DNA of 64,000 nucleotides from Fundicoccus culcitae (GTDB taxonomy: Bacteria > Bacillota > Bacilli > Lactobacillales > Aerococcaceae). The stretch covers positions 992,001-1,056,000 of the forward strand of contig NZ_CP102453.1 of assembly GCF_024661895.1 (NCBI RefSeq), read 5' to 3'. Under the pieces are notes generated by a model. The model was not told where the DNA came from. It was given only the letters and a program-made list of their open reading frames with translations, and searched no databases. This document shows positions 7,846 through 17,579 of this stretch, one piece after another; position 1 is the first letter of the stretch, and each line of letters opens with the position of its first letter. The position numbers and the translations under genes are program-made.

Positions 7846-8098
7846 TATGTGAGCTTCGCCACCAAATTAAATTGCTGGCGATGCATAGCCACTCCCTCGC
7901 CATCTATTTAATTGCTAGCTCTCGATTCTTGCTAAAAGTAAATGAATGTTGATATTTTTGCAAAAATCTCAAGTTTAAAATGATTAATCCGGCCACTGCT
8001 AACAGAGCAATGACCCGATTATATAGTTGCCTAATGATTCGTGTGATTTTCCTCCATAGGTGGGCTATCATAGACTGACAGTCACTTACTTCCCAGCC
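7845..8098 (-). repeat. Dispersed intergenic element, copy 1
   Basis: Read on the minus strand it starts GGGAAGTAAGTGACTGTCAGT, continues through CCACCTATGGAGGAAA and the hairpin GGTCATTGCT...AGCAGTGGCC, and ends in two TGGCGA...TCGCCA hairpins. Close relatives lie on the plus strand at 23685-23950 and 59750-59895. A 70-codon frame on the minus strand is not preserved in the other copies, so it is not annotated as a gene. From 8099 to 8211 I see only one AATAAATATC copy (8171). Confidence 0.75.
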
Positions 8099-8211
8099 GG
8101 TATTCCGCCACATCAAAAAATCTGAACCTTTAATGATAGGATAAAAAAATCCATCTAATCATTAAATGTTCAGATATTTATTGGAAGACTTGCTGCTTAC
8201 AACTATTACCC

Positions 8212-9603
8212 TTATTCTACCACTTTAAACTTCTCCAAAACAGCCTCAACCTTTTCTAAATCTTGCGCATACTCATTCTCAAAATGATGGTCAACCATCA
8301 ACTGCTTATAAGACGTCACCCATTGTTGGCTGCCGTAGTGAAATTTATAGATACTGTCATACTCACTAAAAGAATCAATTTCTTCCTCACCTGTTTTATC
8401 CAAAAATAAAGCTAACGCCTCACGCAGATAAGAAATTTTCAGGCGCGCTAAACTTGCCGGCTGACTATTTTTTTTCGAATTCTCAGGTCTAAAATGCAAG
8501 GCAAGATAAACCAGCTCATCAATTTCTAAAGCTTCTTCATCTAAGGTGATATATTCATCCAAAATTTTATCTTTGTCTGGGTAATCCATTAACAAGGTGA
8601 ACTTTTCCACAGCCGTTTCTGCAATAAATTTCTTATTCAAACAACATTTCTTAAATTTTTTCCCACTCCCGCATGGGCACGGATCATTTCTACCAACCTT
8701 ACCAATATCGATTGACTCGTCATAATAATTCACACCGAGCTCACCAAGCAGGATATTTCTTCTTTCCATCTCGGCTTCATTAGCAGCGATTCTAGCCTTA
8801 AGGTCAGCCATCTTTGCCTCAAGGTCAGCCATCTTTGCCTCAAGGTCAGCCAGTTTTGCCTCACTGGCTTTTATGTCGTCTTCGGTTGGTTCAACAAGAT
8901 TCCACTTAAGCAATTCCGCAATTACATCATCAATCACATACACGCGATTCCAAGTTGTTTCTTCTGAATGAATGGCATCGATAAAATCATCGTAAGGACC
9001 ATTGGCACGTGTATCGATAAACCCTAAATCATATAAATACTGAACTTCATCAATCAACTCGAAAAGATGACGGTCAATAATAACATTTTGGACCTCAGTC
9101 GCAATAGGCTCAATAAAAGCTTCCCCTTTATCTAAAATTAAATGCTTCAGATAAGCGACCAATTCAGATTTATCATATTGCCCATCTTCACTGAGCTTTG
9201 CTAAAACCTCTAATGCAGCGCCGCGGGTGTACGGATTAACGTGAATATTCTCGATTAAAAATTTAAGTTCCTGTATATCCCCATCAAATGTACTATACAA
9301 AATAGCCGCAAAAGCTTCTGTCACTAAATCCCCATAAAGATGTTGACTATCCTTGTAAGACAAAGAAATCAAGTCGATAATTTTACTAAAAGCCTTTGGC
9401 TCCCTAAACTGCGCCAATATAAAGAATGCATATAAGTGCAGCTTATAATCACCGGTAACCATTTTTTTAGGATTTTCAATTAACTGATCCAACTCAGCCA
9501 ACAACAAATCCGTTGTCCGTTCCTTATTTTCGATTAACACAGACAACCTTTCCCTCGCTACCCCTGTCTTCGGATACCGTAATTCATTAATCATCGCTTC
9601 CAC
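8212..9603 (-). CDS. SEC-C motif protein with helical repeats and coiled coil
   Basis: 463 residues. The first 230 residues are all-helical and resemble DUF1186/HEAT-like repeats. A predicted coiled coil (about 245-285) is built from near-identical seven-residue units (LEAKMAD repeated). A SEC-C zinc-binding motif [18 protein letters not shown] follows (about 304-321), then a helical C-terminal domain. SEC-C proteins bind zinc and often nucleic acid or ribosome partners; the role here is unknown. The GTG at 9603 has AAAGGGG at 7-base spacing. The coil is encoded by tandem 21-base repeats, so its length may vary between strains. Confidence 0.75.
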   Translation of the reverse strand: MEAMINELRYPKTGVARERLSVLIENKERTTDLLLAELDQLIENPKKMVTGDYKLHLYAFFILAQFREPKAFSKIIDLISLSYKDSQHLYGDLVTEAFAAILYSTFDGDIQELKFLIENIHVNPYTRGAALEVLAKLSEDGQYDKSELVAYLKHLILDKGEAFIEPIATEVQNVIIDRHLFELIDEVQYLYDLGFIDTRANGPYDDFIDAIHSEETTWNRVYVIDDVIAELLKWNLVEPTEDDIKASEAKLADLEAKMADLEAKMADLKARIAANEAEMERRNILLGELGVNYYDESIDIGKVGRNDPCPCGSGKKFKKCCLNKKFIAETAVEKFTLLMDYPDKDKILDEYITLDEEALEIDELVYLALHFRPENSKKNSQPASLARLKISYLREALALFLDKTGEEEIDSFSEYDSIYKFHYGSQQWVTSYKQLMVDHHFENEYAQDLEKVEAVLEKFKVVE

Positions 9604-9638
9604 AAAAAAACCCCTTTAAACTTGATACTCCATTTTAT

Positions 9639-9698
9639 AATAAATATCCCTGCAAATCAAAAAATCCCTGCCTGTTCATTCAGCAGAGATATTTACTT
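9639..9698 (-). repeat. Inverted decamer pair at the thrB 3' end
   Basis: AATAAATATCCCTGC (from 9639) faces AGTAAATATCTCTGC on the other strand (about 9683-9698). The two can form a hairpin spanning the thrB stop codon and may end the threonine operon transcript. Confidence 0.45.
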
Positions 9699-10590
9699 GA
9701 AGTCCTAACGTATCGACTTGCAATGTTTGAATGTTATAGCCCGGAAAATGCTTGGATAATTCGCTTTGGATGCGTTGACCTTGGCCTTGAGGGACGTAAA
9801 ACATGACAGTTGGGCCAGCGCCACTCAAGGAAACGCCATAGACATCCAATTGCGAGGCTAAATCCAAACTTTTCTTAAGTTCAGGGACCACTTGCATGCG
9901 ATAAGGCTGATGGAACAAGTCTTGCATCATCATTTTCCCTGCCAACGACCATTGGTTGGTCAACATGGCTGCCACCAAAACATTGGCCACAGCACTTGCC
10001 TTCACCGCCTCTTTATAGGGCATGCTTTCAGGCAAGAGACTACGAGCAGCTTGCGTTTTCAATTCATAACTGGGGATAACCGCCACCAAATCGATTTCAG
10101 GTGTTTGACCAAATACAATCTGGGTTTCAGTTTCATCATGCATCCCAATCACCAAACCACCGTACAAGGAAGCCGTTGCGTTATCCGGATGCCCCTCAAA
10201 AAGACTGGCCCGACGGGCTTTTTCAGCCATACTTAAATTTAAAGTCAACAAAATATTCGCCAACTCAATGCCAGCCACAATCGCAGCCGCACTACTCCCC
10301 AAACCACGTGCCAAGGGAATATCACTCGTCATTTGAACCCTACAAGCCGGAAGCACTTGTCCATAATCGGCGGCCACAGCAGCGGCCACTTGATAGACTA
10401 AGTTTTCCTTTCCGGTCGGTATACCCTTGACTGCTTCAGTCATAGCTACAAAAGTCCAATTATCATCACTACTTGGCTTGACTGACAAGGTTAAATAACG
10501 ATTCACGGCTAAGCCAATTGAATCAAAACCAGGACCTAAATTGGCGGTACTAGCGGGCACTTTAATCGAAAAGGAAAAGGTATTTTCCAT
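9676..10590 (-). CDS. thrB: Homoserine kinase
   Basis: 304 residues of the GHMP kinase family. It shows the N-terminal substrate motif VPASTANLGPGFDSIG (about 11-26), the ATP-binding loop PLARGLGSSAAAIVAG (about 92-107) and a C-terminal GVSLSGAGPTV. It phosphorylates L-homoserine to O-phosphohomoserine in the cytoplasm. It is the last gene of hom-thrC-thrB, starting 2 bases after thrC ends. Length is normal. Confidence 0.95.
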   Translation of the reverse strand: MENTFSFSIKVPASTANLGPGFDSIGLAVNRYLTLSVKPSSDDNWTFVAMTEAVKGIPTGKENLVYQVAAAVAADYGQVLPACRVQMTSDIPLARGLGSSAAAIVAGIELANILLTLNLSMAEKARRASLFEGHPDNATASLYGGLVIGMHDETETQIVFGQTPEIDLVAVIPSYELKTQAARSLLPESMPYKEAVKASAVANVLVAAMLTNQWSLAGKMMMQDLFHQPYRMQVVPELKKSLDLASQLDVYGVSLSGAGPTVMFYVPQGQGQRIQSELSKHFPGYNIQTLQVDTLGLQVNISAE

Positions 10591-10592
10591 AA

Positions 10593-11651
10593 CTAATCAT
10601 GCCCTAAAATATGTTGAAAGACAATCGCTTGATCATCCGGTAAAACAATAGGTTCAAAGCTGGCGGTATCTATGGCTGTTTCTGGATCTTTCAAGCCATT
10701 TCCCGTTAAGACCGCCACAACGGTTGCGCCTGCTTGAATGTTTCCGGCTGCTAAATCTTTCATCACCCCTGCAATTGACGCACATGAAGCTGGTTCGGCA
10801 AAAACCCCTTCTTCTGAAGCTAACATTTGATAAGCTTGTAAAATTTCTTCATCGGTAACCGAATCAATAGCGCCGCCGGATTCATTGGCCGCATTGACGG
10901 CAAACGCCCAACTGGCAGGATTACCAATCCGAATGGCCGTCGCAATGGTTTCAGGTTCTTCAATCACTTTATTTTGTACAATAGCAGCGGCACCTTCAGC
11001 CTCAAAGCCACGCATTTGCGGTAAGCCCGTACCCTTTATGTCATGATATTCTTTGAAACCTTTCCAGTAAGCCGTAATATTGCCAGCATTCCCAACCGGA
11101 ATAGCTAAAACATCTGGCGCTTGGCCTAATTGATCGCACACTTCAAAAGCCGCCGTTTTTTGGCCTTCAATGCGATAAGGATTGACAGAATTGACCAAGG
11201 TAATTGGTGCCACTTCACTTAAGTTGCGCACCATCGTTAAAGCATGATCAAAATTCCCCTCAATCGCATAAATTTCCGCCCCATACATCATAGCTTGGGC
11301 TAATTTTCCCATAGCAATTTTCCCATCAGGAATAATCACAATGCACCGCAAATTCGCCCGCGCAGCATAAGCCGCAGCTGCTGCCGAAGTGTTCCCTGTC
11401 GACGCACACATTATCGCTTGGCTGCCAGCTTCTTTAGCCTTAGCCACTGCCATCACCATTCCGCGATCTTTAAATGACCCGGTTGGATTCAAGCCTTCAT
11501 ACTTAGCATACAATTTAATGCCTAGTTTTTTAGATAAATTATCCAACGGAATCAAGGGCGTATTCCCTTCCATCAAGCTCAATGCCGGTGTTTCATCCGT
11601 TACAGGTAGAAATTCCTTATATTCTTTTAGCAGTCCTTGCCAACCTAACAT
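10593..11651 (-). CDS. thrC: Threonine synthase
   Basis: 352 residues of the PLP-dependent fold-type II family. The PLP lysine lies in [11 protein letters not shown] (about residue 61), the phosphate-binding loop is [13 protein letters not shown], and the substrate loop [15 protein letters not shown] is present. It converts O-phosphohomoserine to threonine. The start overlaps the hom stop codon. It has the length of the short Bacillus-type enzyme. Confidence 0.95.
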   Translation of the reverse strand: MLGWQGLLKEYKEFLPVTDETPALSLMEGNTPLIPLDNLSKKLGIKLYAKYEGLNPTGSFKDRGMVMAVAKAKEAGSQAIMCASTGNTSAAAAAYAARANLRCIVIIPDGKIAMGKLAQAMMYGAEIYAIEGNFDHALTMVRNLSEVAPITLVNSVNPYRIEGQKTAAFEVCDQLGQAPDVLAIPVGNAGNITAYWKGFKEYHDIKGTGLPQMRGFEAEGAAAIVQNKVIEEPETIATAIRIGNPASWAFAVNAANESGGAIDSVTDEEILQAYQMLASEEGVFAEPASCASIAGVMKDLAAGNIQAGATVVAVLTGNGLKDPETAIDTASFEPIVLPDDQAIVFQHILGHD

Positions 11652-12946
11652 TAATATACATCCCCTTCAATACGATAATAGCTTTTGATTTTTTTAACCG
11701 CTGGCGAATCATTAAGTGACGCCAACACCTTTAAGAAATTACTTTTCTTCGTTTCATAGGTCGTCACTACAATCTCAGCCAAGGCTTCATTGGCTACCGG
11801 TAATTGCAATACTTTTTCTAAACTGATTTCTTGCTCGCCAAACAAAGTCGTTATTTCAGCAAAAGTACCTGGCACATCGACGGCTTGCAGACGAATAAAG
11901 TACTTGGCTTTTATTTCATCATCTGATTTTAATTGCTTTTCAAATTGCGGAGGCGTCATGCTGTTGCCCGTCACACCTAAATTCATGTTTTTAATGACCG
12001 TAATTAAATCCGACACCACTGCCGTAGCGGTTGGTAACGACCCAGCCCCCGGTCCCGAAAACATTAATTCGCCAATTGCTTCCCCATTAACATAAATGGC
12101 GTTGAACTCATTATTCACCGTGGCTAATGGATGCTCGTTAGGAATCAATGTCGGTTCAACACTCACTTCCACTTTTCCGTCCGTACGTTCAGCCAAAGCT
12201 ATCAACTTCATGGTATAACCTAATTGATGACAAAATTCTAAGTCATTTTTTGTCACATTGGATATCCCACGGACACTTACATCGTCTAAATCAATTTTCA
12301 TAGAAAAACCTAAAGCGCCTAAAATATTCAACTTTCTAGCCGCATCCAAGCCTTCCACATCCGATGTCGGATCGGCTTCAGCAAAACCTAAAGCTTGGGC
12401 CTCTTGTAAGACATCCTCATATTCTCTGCCCTCTTGCGACATTTTAGTTAAAATAAAATTGGTCGTCCCATTTAAAATCCCCATCAATTTGGTTAATTTA
12501 TCCGACGCTAAACCATCCACCAGACTCCGAATAATCGGAATCCCGCCAGCCACACTGGCTTCGTAATAGAAATCACTCCCATTCTCATGGGCTAGCTCCA
12601 ACAAATCATTGCCATAGAGAGCCATCATATCCTTATTAGCCGTCACAATGTGCTTCTTATTTTTCAAAGCCCGCTTCACATATTCCTTGGTATCCTCAAC
12701 ACTACCCATCACTTCGATAACCACATCAATTTCAGGATCATCAATAATCTCATTCACGTCTTGAGTCAAAACAGCCCCATTTAAATAAATATCTCTGGGT
12801 TTACCCATATCTTTGACTAAAATCTTTTTGATTTCCACATGACAACCTAATTGATGCTGCAACTTATCCTGATGTTCATGAATAATATGCACAACCCCAC
12901 TACCCACTGTTCCTAATCCTAAAAGCCCAATTGAGACATTTTCCAT
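11651..12946 (-). CDS. hom: Homoserine dehydrogenase
   Basis: 431 residues. An NAD(P)-binding Rossmann motif [13 protein letters not shown] starts at about residue 7. The catalytic domain contains [12 protein letters not shown] and the signature [19 protein letters not shown]-terminal ACT domain (about 345-425) implies feedback control by threonine. It is the first gene of the hom-thrC-thrB operon, divergent from the hydrolase at 13167. No T-box leader is evident in the roughly 220-base upstream gap. Confidence 0.95.
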   Translation of the reverse strand: MENVSIGLLGLGTVGSGVVHIIHEHQDKLQHQLGCHVEIKKILVKDMGKPRDIYLNGAVLTQDVNEIIDDPEIDVVIEVMGSVEDTKEYVKRALKNKKHIVTANKDMMALYGNDLLELAHENGSDFYYEASVAGGIPIIRSLVDGLASDKLTKLMGILNGTTNFILTKMSQEGREYEDVLQEAQALGFAEADPTSDVEGLDAARKLNILGALGFSMKIDLDDVSVRGISNVTKNDLEFCHQLGYTMKLIALAERTDGKVEVSVEPTLIPNEHPLATVNNEFNAIYVNGEAIGELMFSGPGAGSLPTATAVVSDLITVIKNMNLGVTGNSMTPPQFEKQLKSDDEIKAKYFIRLQAVDVPGTFAEITTLFGEQEISLEKVLQLPVANEALAEIVVTTYETKKSNFLKVLASLNDSPAVKKIKSYYRIEGDVY

Positions 12947-13166
12947 AACTATTCGTACCTCACTTTATTTTCATTTGGTAGAATTCACTTCATTGTATCA
13001 TATTACGCGCAAACATTCTCATAGAATTCTAATCATAGTCATGATATAATTTGTCTAAGTAAAATGCAATCTTATTTTACATCAATTAGCAAAGATTCTC
13101 TTCGGCCATTGCCTAGCGCCTATATCAATTACCTTTTTTCACATGGTTTAAAAGGAGCGAATCAAG

Positions 13167-14111
13167 ATGTTTGAAATAACCCTCATTGTTGTAGCAGCGG
13201 TATTTATTATCATGGGTTTTATTAGTGGGAATAAATTATTTGAGTTAACCATCAACCCAAAAGCTGACCGCAGTACAATTGCTAAAGCGCCACATAATGT
13301 GGTGGATGTGAGCGAGCGCTCACCCATTGAAATCGAGATTGATCAAGTTTGGTGGACCAAGGTCGACCGCCAAGAATTGATTATGACGTCGTACGATAAT
13401 TTGAAATTGCATGCCTACCGTGTTACTAACGAAAATCCTAATGACCTATGGATGATTTGTGTGCATGGTTATACGAGTAACGCGACGCAAAGTATCCCTT
13501 TTGCCAGGCGTTTTTACGAAAAAAATTATAATATCATCATGCCGAATTTACGTGGGCACGGACAAAGTGAAGGCGATTATTTTGGCATGGGTTGGACCGA
13601 TCGCATGGACATTATTTATTGGATTAACTTCATTATTCAACAAAATCCCCAGGCGAAAATTGCCCTTTTTGGGATTTCGATGGGCGGTTCAACCGTCATG
13701 ATGACCGCAGGTGAACCGCTACCTAACAATGTGTTTGCAGTCATTAATGATTGTGGTTACAGTTCCGTCTGGGCTGAGTTTTCCTATCAAGTCAAACTTT
13801 TATACAACTTACCCAATGTGCCTATCTTAAATTTCGTGAGTATCATTACCAAAATCCGGGCGGGTTATTTTTTAGAAGAAGCCAATGCCATTCGCCAAAT
13901 TAAGAAAACCCAGCTGCCCATCTTATTTATCCATGGCGAAAAGGATACCTTTGTGCCTTCGGATATGGCTGAAAAACTCTATCAAGCCAGCGCAGGTGAA
14001 AAAGACAAAATGATTGTAAAAAATGCTGGCCACGGCCAGTCCGCGCTACTCGCCGGCGAAGCCTATTGGGATAAGGTTTTTGCTTTTTTAAATAAATATC
14101 ACGAGTTTTAA
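13167..14111 (+). CDS. Membrane-anchored alpha/beta hydrolase
   Basis: 314 residues. One N-terminal transmembrane helix (about 3-20) is followed by an alpha/beta hydrolase fold. It has HGYTSNA (oxyanion region), nucleophile elbow GISMGG (Ser about 175), acid in HGEKDTFVP and a catalytic His in NAGHGQS. It resembles the YqkD/BAAT-like extended hydrolase group of Bacillota with an N-terminal anchor. The substrate is unknown. It is a single gene closed by a bidirectional terminator; an AATAAATATC copy falls in its last codons. Confidence 0.8.
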   Translation: MFEITLIVVAAVFIIMGFISGNKLFELTINPKADRSTIAKAPHNVVDVSERSPIEIEIDQVWWTKVDRQELIMTSYDNLKLHAYRVTNENPNDLWMICVHGYTSNATQSIPFARRFYEKNYNIIMPNLRGHGQSEGDYFGMGWTDRMDIIYWINFIIQQNPQAKIALFGISMGGSTVMMTAGEPLPNNVFAVINDCGYSSVWAEFSYQVKLLYNLPNVPILNFVSIITKIRAGYFLEEANAIRQIKKTQLPILFIHGEKDTFVPSDMAEKLYQASAGEKDKMIVKNAGHGQSALLAGEAYWDKVFAFLNKYHEF

Positions 14112-14117
14112 GATTAA

Positions 14118-14153
14118 AGCAACCGCCTCTTGAAAGTGAAGAGGCGGTTGCTG
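14118..14153. terminator. Bidirectional terminator
   Basis: AGCAACCGCCTCTT and AGAGGCGGTTGCT form a perfect long stem with a loop of about 8 bases. It lies between two convergent genes and serves both. Confidence 0.85.
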
Positions 14154-14156
14154 TGT

Positions 14157-15524
14157 TTATGGTTGACTTAATTTAACCACCACTTCCGTATGGACGGTTT
14201 GACCAAATAAATCGACGGGTTGAATTTCATCAATGGTGTAGCCGGCGTCAGCGATTAGGCGGCAATCACGCGCACAAGTTGCCGGATTGCAAGAAACATA
14301 AACGATCCGCTGCGGGGCTAATTCAGTTAACGTTTGAATGAACTGCTGATCTAAGCCCTTACGCGGGGGATCAACGACGGCAACATCAAAATGAATGCCT
14401 TCTTTTTGCCAATTAGGTAAAACATCTTCGGCTTTACCGACTTCAAAACTAACATTTTCAATTTGATTTAAACGAGCATTTTCTTTAGCCATCGCTATGG
14501 CTTCAGCGACGACTTCCATGGCATAAACCTGTTTAGCCGACTGGGCTAAAGCTAAACTAATACTCCCAATCCCGCAATACGCATCTAACACTGTCTCAGT
14601 CCCACTTAATTGCGCATAATCAATCGCTGTTTGATATAAGCGTTCCGCTTGCGGCGTATTTACCTGATAAAAAGATTGTGCCGAAATTTTAAATCGTAAA
14701 CCCAGCATCTCATCTTCATAAAAGGCTTGTCCCCATAAAACACTGTTTTCACGCCCCATAATCACGTTTGTTTCCTTGGTTTGAAAATTAGCAACAATGC
14801 TGACTAAATGGGGAATTTGGTCAACCATGGCTTGAACAAGGGCTTGTTCATGAAGCATTTTTTTGCCGTTTAAAACGAATACAACCATTATTTCTTCCGT
14901 ATAATGACCTCTTTTAACAATAATATGACGGACTAAGCCCGTATGGCTTTCTTCGTTATAGGCAGAGATATGTAGCTGTCTTAAAATATTCCGTACAGTT
15001 AAAATTGTTTGGTCAATGACCGGATGTTGAATATAGTAATTTTCAATGGGTATCAGATCGTGGCTATTTTTTCTGAAAAAACCTGTTTCTAGTTGGTTAT
15101 TTATTTGGCGAACGGGGATTTGGGCTTTATTGCGATATTCCCAAGGCTTTTCCATACCAATGGTCGGGTGAATCGTTAGTTGGCTAAATTTTCCAATCCG
15201 TTCAAAGGCATCCTTAACCAGTTTTTGTTTAAATTTCAGTTGCTCACTATACTCAAGATGTTGCAGGGTCATCGTCCCTATTTGTCTTCCTACATCGTCT
15301 TTGGCCTCAACGCGATGTGGACTTGCTTGAATAATTTTCAGCAATCTACCGTAGCCAAATTTTTTACCTAATTTTACAATTTTAAATTCAATCGTTTCTC
15401 CTGGTAAAGCCCCTTCAACAAAAATAGGGAAATGATCGATTTTTACGACCCCTTCACCTTGAGAAGTTAAATCCAAGACAGAACTTTTCAATATTTGATT
15501 TTTTGATAAATTTTTCATTTCCAT
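14157..15524 (-). CDS. 23S rRNA (uracil-C5)-methyltransferase, RlmD/RlmCD type
   Basis: 455 residues. An N-terminal TRAM domain (about 10-70) is followed by a TrmA/RumA catalytic domain with SAM motif VLDAYCGIGSISLALA, VVDPPRKGLD and catalytic cysteine motif VSCNPATCARD. It methylates U747 and/or U1939 of 23S rRNA. The cysteine cluster that binds Fe-S in RlmD of E. coli is absent: the segment before LQHL reads RQIGTMT, with no Cys. Loss of the cluster occurs in some Gram-positive homologues. Which uridine is modified cannot be decided from sequence. Confidence 0.85.
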   Translation of the reverse strand: MEMKNLSKNQILKSSVLDLTSQGEGVVKIDHFPIFVEGALPGETIEFKIVKLGKKFGYGRLLKIIQASPHRVEAKDDVGRQIGTMTLQHLEYSEQLKFKQKLVKDAFERIGKFSQLTIHPTIGMEKPWEYRNKAQIPVRQINNQLETGFFRKNSHDLIPIENYYIQHPVIDQTILTVRNILRQLHISAYNEESHTGLVRHIIVKRGHYTEEIMVVFVLNGKKMLHEQALVQAMVDQIPHLVSIVANFQTKETNVIMGRENSVLWGQAFYEDEMLGLRFKISAQSFYQVNTPQAERLYQTAIDYAQLSGTETVLDAYCGIGSISLALAQSAKQVYAMEVVAEAIAMAKENARLNQIENVSFEVGKAEDVLPNWQKEGIHFDVAVVDPPRKGLDQQFIQTLTELAPQRIVYVSCNPATCARDCRLIADAGYTIDEIQPVDLFGQTVHTEVVVKLSQP

Positions 15525-15686
15525 TTATTACCTACCCAAACCTGTTTTTTATAGTATATAATAGATATATTCATATTAACAGACACTAAGGACTGACTAT
15601 TTAACAAAATGATTATTTAATAAAATAAATATCATTATATTTCTTTAATATGTTATAATATCATAACTAGCCAGGGGGTATAAAAT

Positions 15687-16874
15687 ATGCGCGATGAATT
15701 TAAATTTGAAAAAGAGTTTCAAGAATTTATTAAAAAAAATGGCCATTTATATAAAACGGATGAAGAACTTGTTCATGCTTTCCTTCAAGAAATTTTCGGA
15801 GATTTAACTTACAAGGAAAATTTATTTACTGGATTTGATGTGACAGAAGGAAATCCACAAAAATCATTAGAGCTTGTCGAACAAGCATTAGACACCGATG
15901 TTTGGAGTGAACGTAAGGCGCTTTTAGAAAAAGCACTTGACGAATGGCCCGATAATTACGATGCGCAAATCTTACTGATTGATCCTAACTGTTCAATTGT
16001 TGAACGGATCGAACAATTAGAAGATATCTATGATGATGCCACTGACTTTTTTGATTTACAAGAACAAGAAGGCTGGCTAAACTTTGAAGAACGACCTTAT
16101 ATTCGTCTACAACATTATTTAGGGTCCTTATATATGGAAAACGGCATGTACAATAGTGCGTTAGATGTCTTCTTATCCGTAGCAGGGATTGATGAATCTG
16201 ATGGTGCTGGTATTCGCTATCAAATCATGTCAACCTACGCTTTGATGAACGATTATACATCGGCAACCGAATTTTTCCAAGAGATTGAAGATGCAACTGA
16301 AGATGAAGGCATGATTATCCCGCTTTTATTCACAGCCGTACTGGATCAAGATTATGAAACCGCCGAATCCTTAATGCGCTTATTAATAACGCTTAATAGT
16401 CAGGTAGGAGAATTATTTACCGAAGATTTTTGGCCTTTGGAGAAAATATTCAAAGCGCAAGATCAATCCTTTACTAACTTGACTGAGTTTACTTATTTAG
16501 CTCAAATCCTTGCTAATTTAACCCCCTTAGTCACCAGTTCTGAATTTTTGTATGTCTATTTAAAAAATCTGTATGAATCTTTACAACAAACCTCTCAAGC
16601 AAAAGAGCCTGAATTATTAATTCCAGATCCTGTTGTGAGTAATAAAGTAATTGAATTTCCTAAAGAAAAAGTTCGTTCAATGCCAACAACCTTAGAACAG
16701 CCTTTATTTAGTGGTTTAACGGAAAAGCAAGTCGCTATTTTGAATGACTTACACTTAAATAGTTTTGAAGCCTTTACGAAAGTAACCGAAAATGACGTTT
16801 TATCCATCAAAGGTATTGGACCAGCCACCATCAATAAATTACGTGTGAATGGTGTGGTCTTTTTAGGCAAATAA
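15687..16874 (+). CDS. TPR-like protein with C-terminal helix-hairpin-helix
   Basis: 395 residues. The body (about 50-280) is acidic and helical and looks like degenerate tetratricopeptide repeats (for example YLGSLYMENGMYNSALDVFL). The last 55 residues form two helix-hairpin-helix motifs (LTEKQVAILNDLHLNSFEAF and VLSIKGIGPATINKLRVNG), a DNA-binding signature. No named family. The start has AGGGGG at good spacing, with TATAAT at 15654-15659 as a likely -10. An AATAAATATC copy overlaps the expected -35 region. It is a single gene. Confidence 0.65.
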   Translation: MRDEFKFEKEFQEFIKKNGHLYKTDEELVHAFLQEIFGDLTYKENLFTGFDVTEGNPQKSLELVEQALDTDVWSERKALLEKALDEWPDNYDAQILLIDPNCSIVERIEQLEDIYDDATDFFDLQEQEGWLNFEERPYIRLQHYLGSLYMENGMYNSALDVFLSVAGIDESDGAGIRYQIMSTYALMNDYTSATEFFQEIEDATEDEGMIIPLLFTAVLDQDYETAESLMRLLITLNSQVGELFTEDFWPLEKIFKAQDQSFTNLTEFTYLAQILANLTPLVTSSEFLYVYLKNLYESLQQTSQAKEPELLIPDPVVSNKVIEFPKEKVRSMPTTLEQPLFSGLTEKQVAILNDLHLNSFEAFTKVTENDVLSIKGIGPATINKLRVNGVVFLGK

Positions 16875-16889
16875 TTCGCTCTATAATAA

Positions 16890-16936
16890 ATAAAAAGCTG
16901 GAAAAAGTATTTTAAATACTTGTCCAGCTTTTTATA
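16890..16936. terminator. Bidirectional terminator
   Basis: AAAAAGCTGGA and TCCAGCTTTTTA form the stem, with an inner AAGTATTTTAAATACTT palindrome. It lies between the convergent TPR/HhH and CsbD genes. Confidence 0.85.
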
Positions 16937-16939
16937 TTG

Positions 16940-17146
16940 TTAGTCTTTCTTGTCATCTTCAGAAAAAGCTTCTTTGACACCGTCAACTGCTCCTTTGACA
17001 CTGTCTGAGGCATCATTAACTTTTTCTTTTATTTTTCCGCCTGTATTTTGAGCTTTGCCTTCATTTTCTCTTCTTTTATTGCCACTAACTTTACCTGTTA
17101 GCTCTTTGGCTTTACCTTCAACTTGATCTCGTTTATCATCTTTCAT
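16940..17146 (-). CDS. CsbD-family stress protein
   Basis: 68 residues, very hydrophilic and low in aromatic residues, with the CsbD pattern DQVEGKAKELTGKVSG followed by a second GKAQNTGGKIKEKV repeat. CsbD proteins are small general-stress proteins of unknown biochemical role (SigB regulon in Bacillus). The acidic lysine-rich tail is typical. It has its own GGAGG site and is probably monocistronic. Confidence 0.85.
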   Translation of the reverse strand: MKDDKRDQVEGKAKELTGKVSGNKRRENEGKAQNTGGKIKEKVNDASDSVKGAVDGVKEAFSEDDKKD

Positions 17147-17221
17147 ATATCTATACCTCCTAATGTTTATATATTAAGTGTAATTAATTGATAGAAAGAT
17201 GACAACTATTTTGCTCAAGGG

Positions 17222-17557
17222 TTATTTATTTTGATTGGCAATGAAGTTTTCCATGTATTTTTCCATTTGATCTTTATCACGGGCTTTTTGTGCTTGCGAA
17301 ATGTTTGCTGGATTCAAAATGTAGGTCACTTGACGCTGATTGTTTTCATCCAAGGCGATGATCATTTCGCCTTCATCTTCATCTTCCGTCAGACGTTGAA
17401 CCTTCACATAATGACCTTCCAAATAGGCAAACACTTCTTCAGCTACCGCTTCACGTAAAACGCGGTACATTTCCGCTTGTTGTGCAGGAATCATATAAGC
17501 ATCAATTTTTACAAATTCTTCTTTTTCGCGGCGACTATTTGTTTGTTTTTTGGCCAT
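17222..17557 (-). CDS. Small cytoplasmic protein of unknown function
   Basis: 111 residues: a basic N-terminus, a central beta-rich acidic part (VKVQRLTEDEDEGEMIIALD) and a helical C-terminus with coiled-coil character. I do not recognise a family. It begins 22 bases after the Cof-type HAD gene on the same strand and may be co-transcribed with it. Confidence 0.6.
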   Translation of the reverse strand: MAKKQTNSRREKEEFVKIDAYMIPAQQAEMYRVLREAVAEEVFAYLEGHYVKVQRLTEDEDEGEMIIALDENNQRQVTYILNPANISQAQKARDKDQMEKYMENFIANQNK

Positions 17558-17579
17558 AACATCACTTTCCTATCCATCA

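Noticed and set aside
7904-8116. 70-codon minus-strand frame with a hydrophobic stretch
   Set aside because: It lies in the dispersed element; the frame is broken in the other two copies and there is no ribosome binding site.
12947-13166. T-box leader ahead of hom-thrC-thrB
   Set aside because: The divergent gap is only about 220 bases and shows no T-box motif or terminator hairpin.
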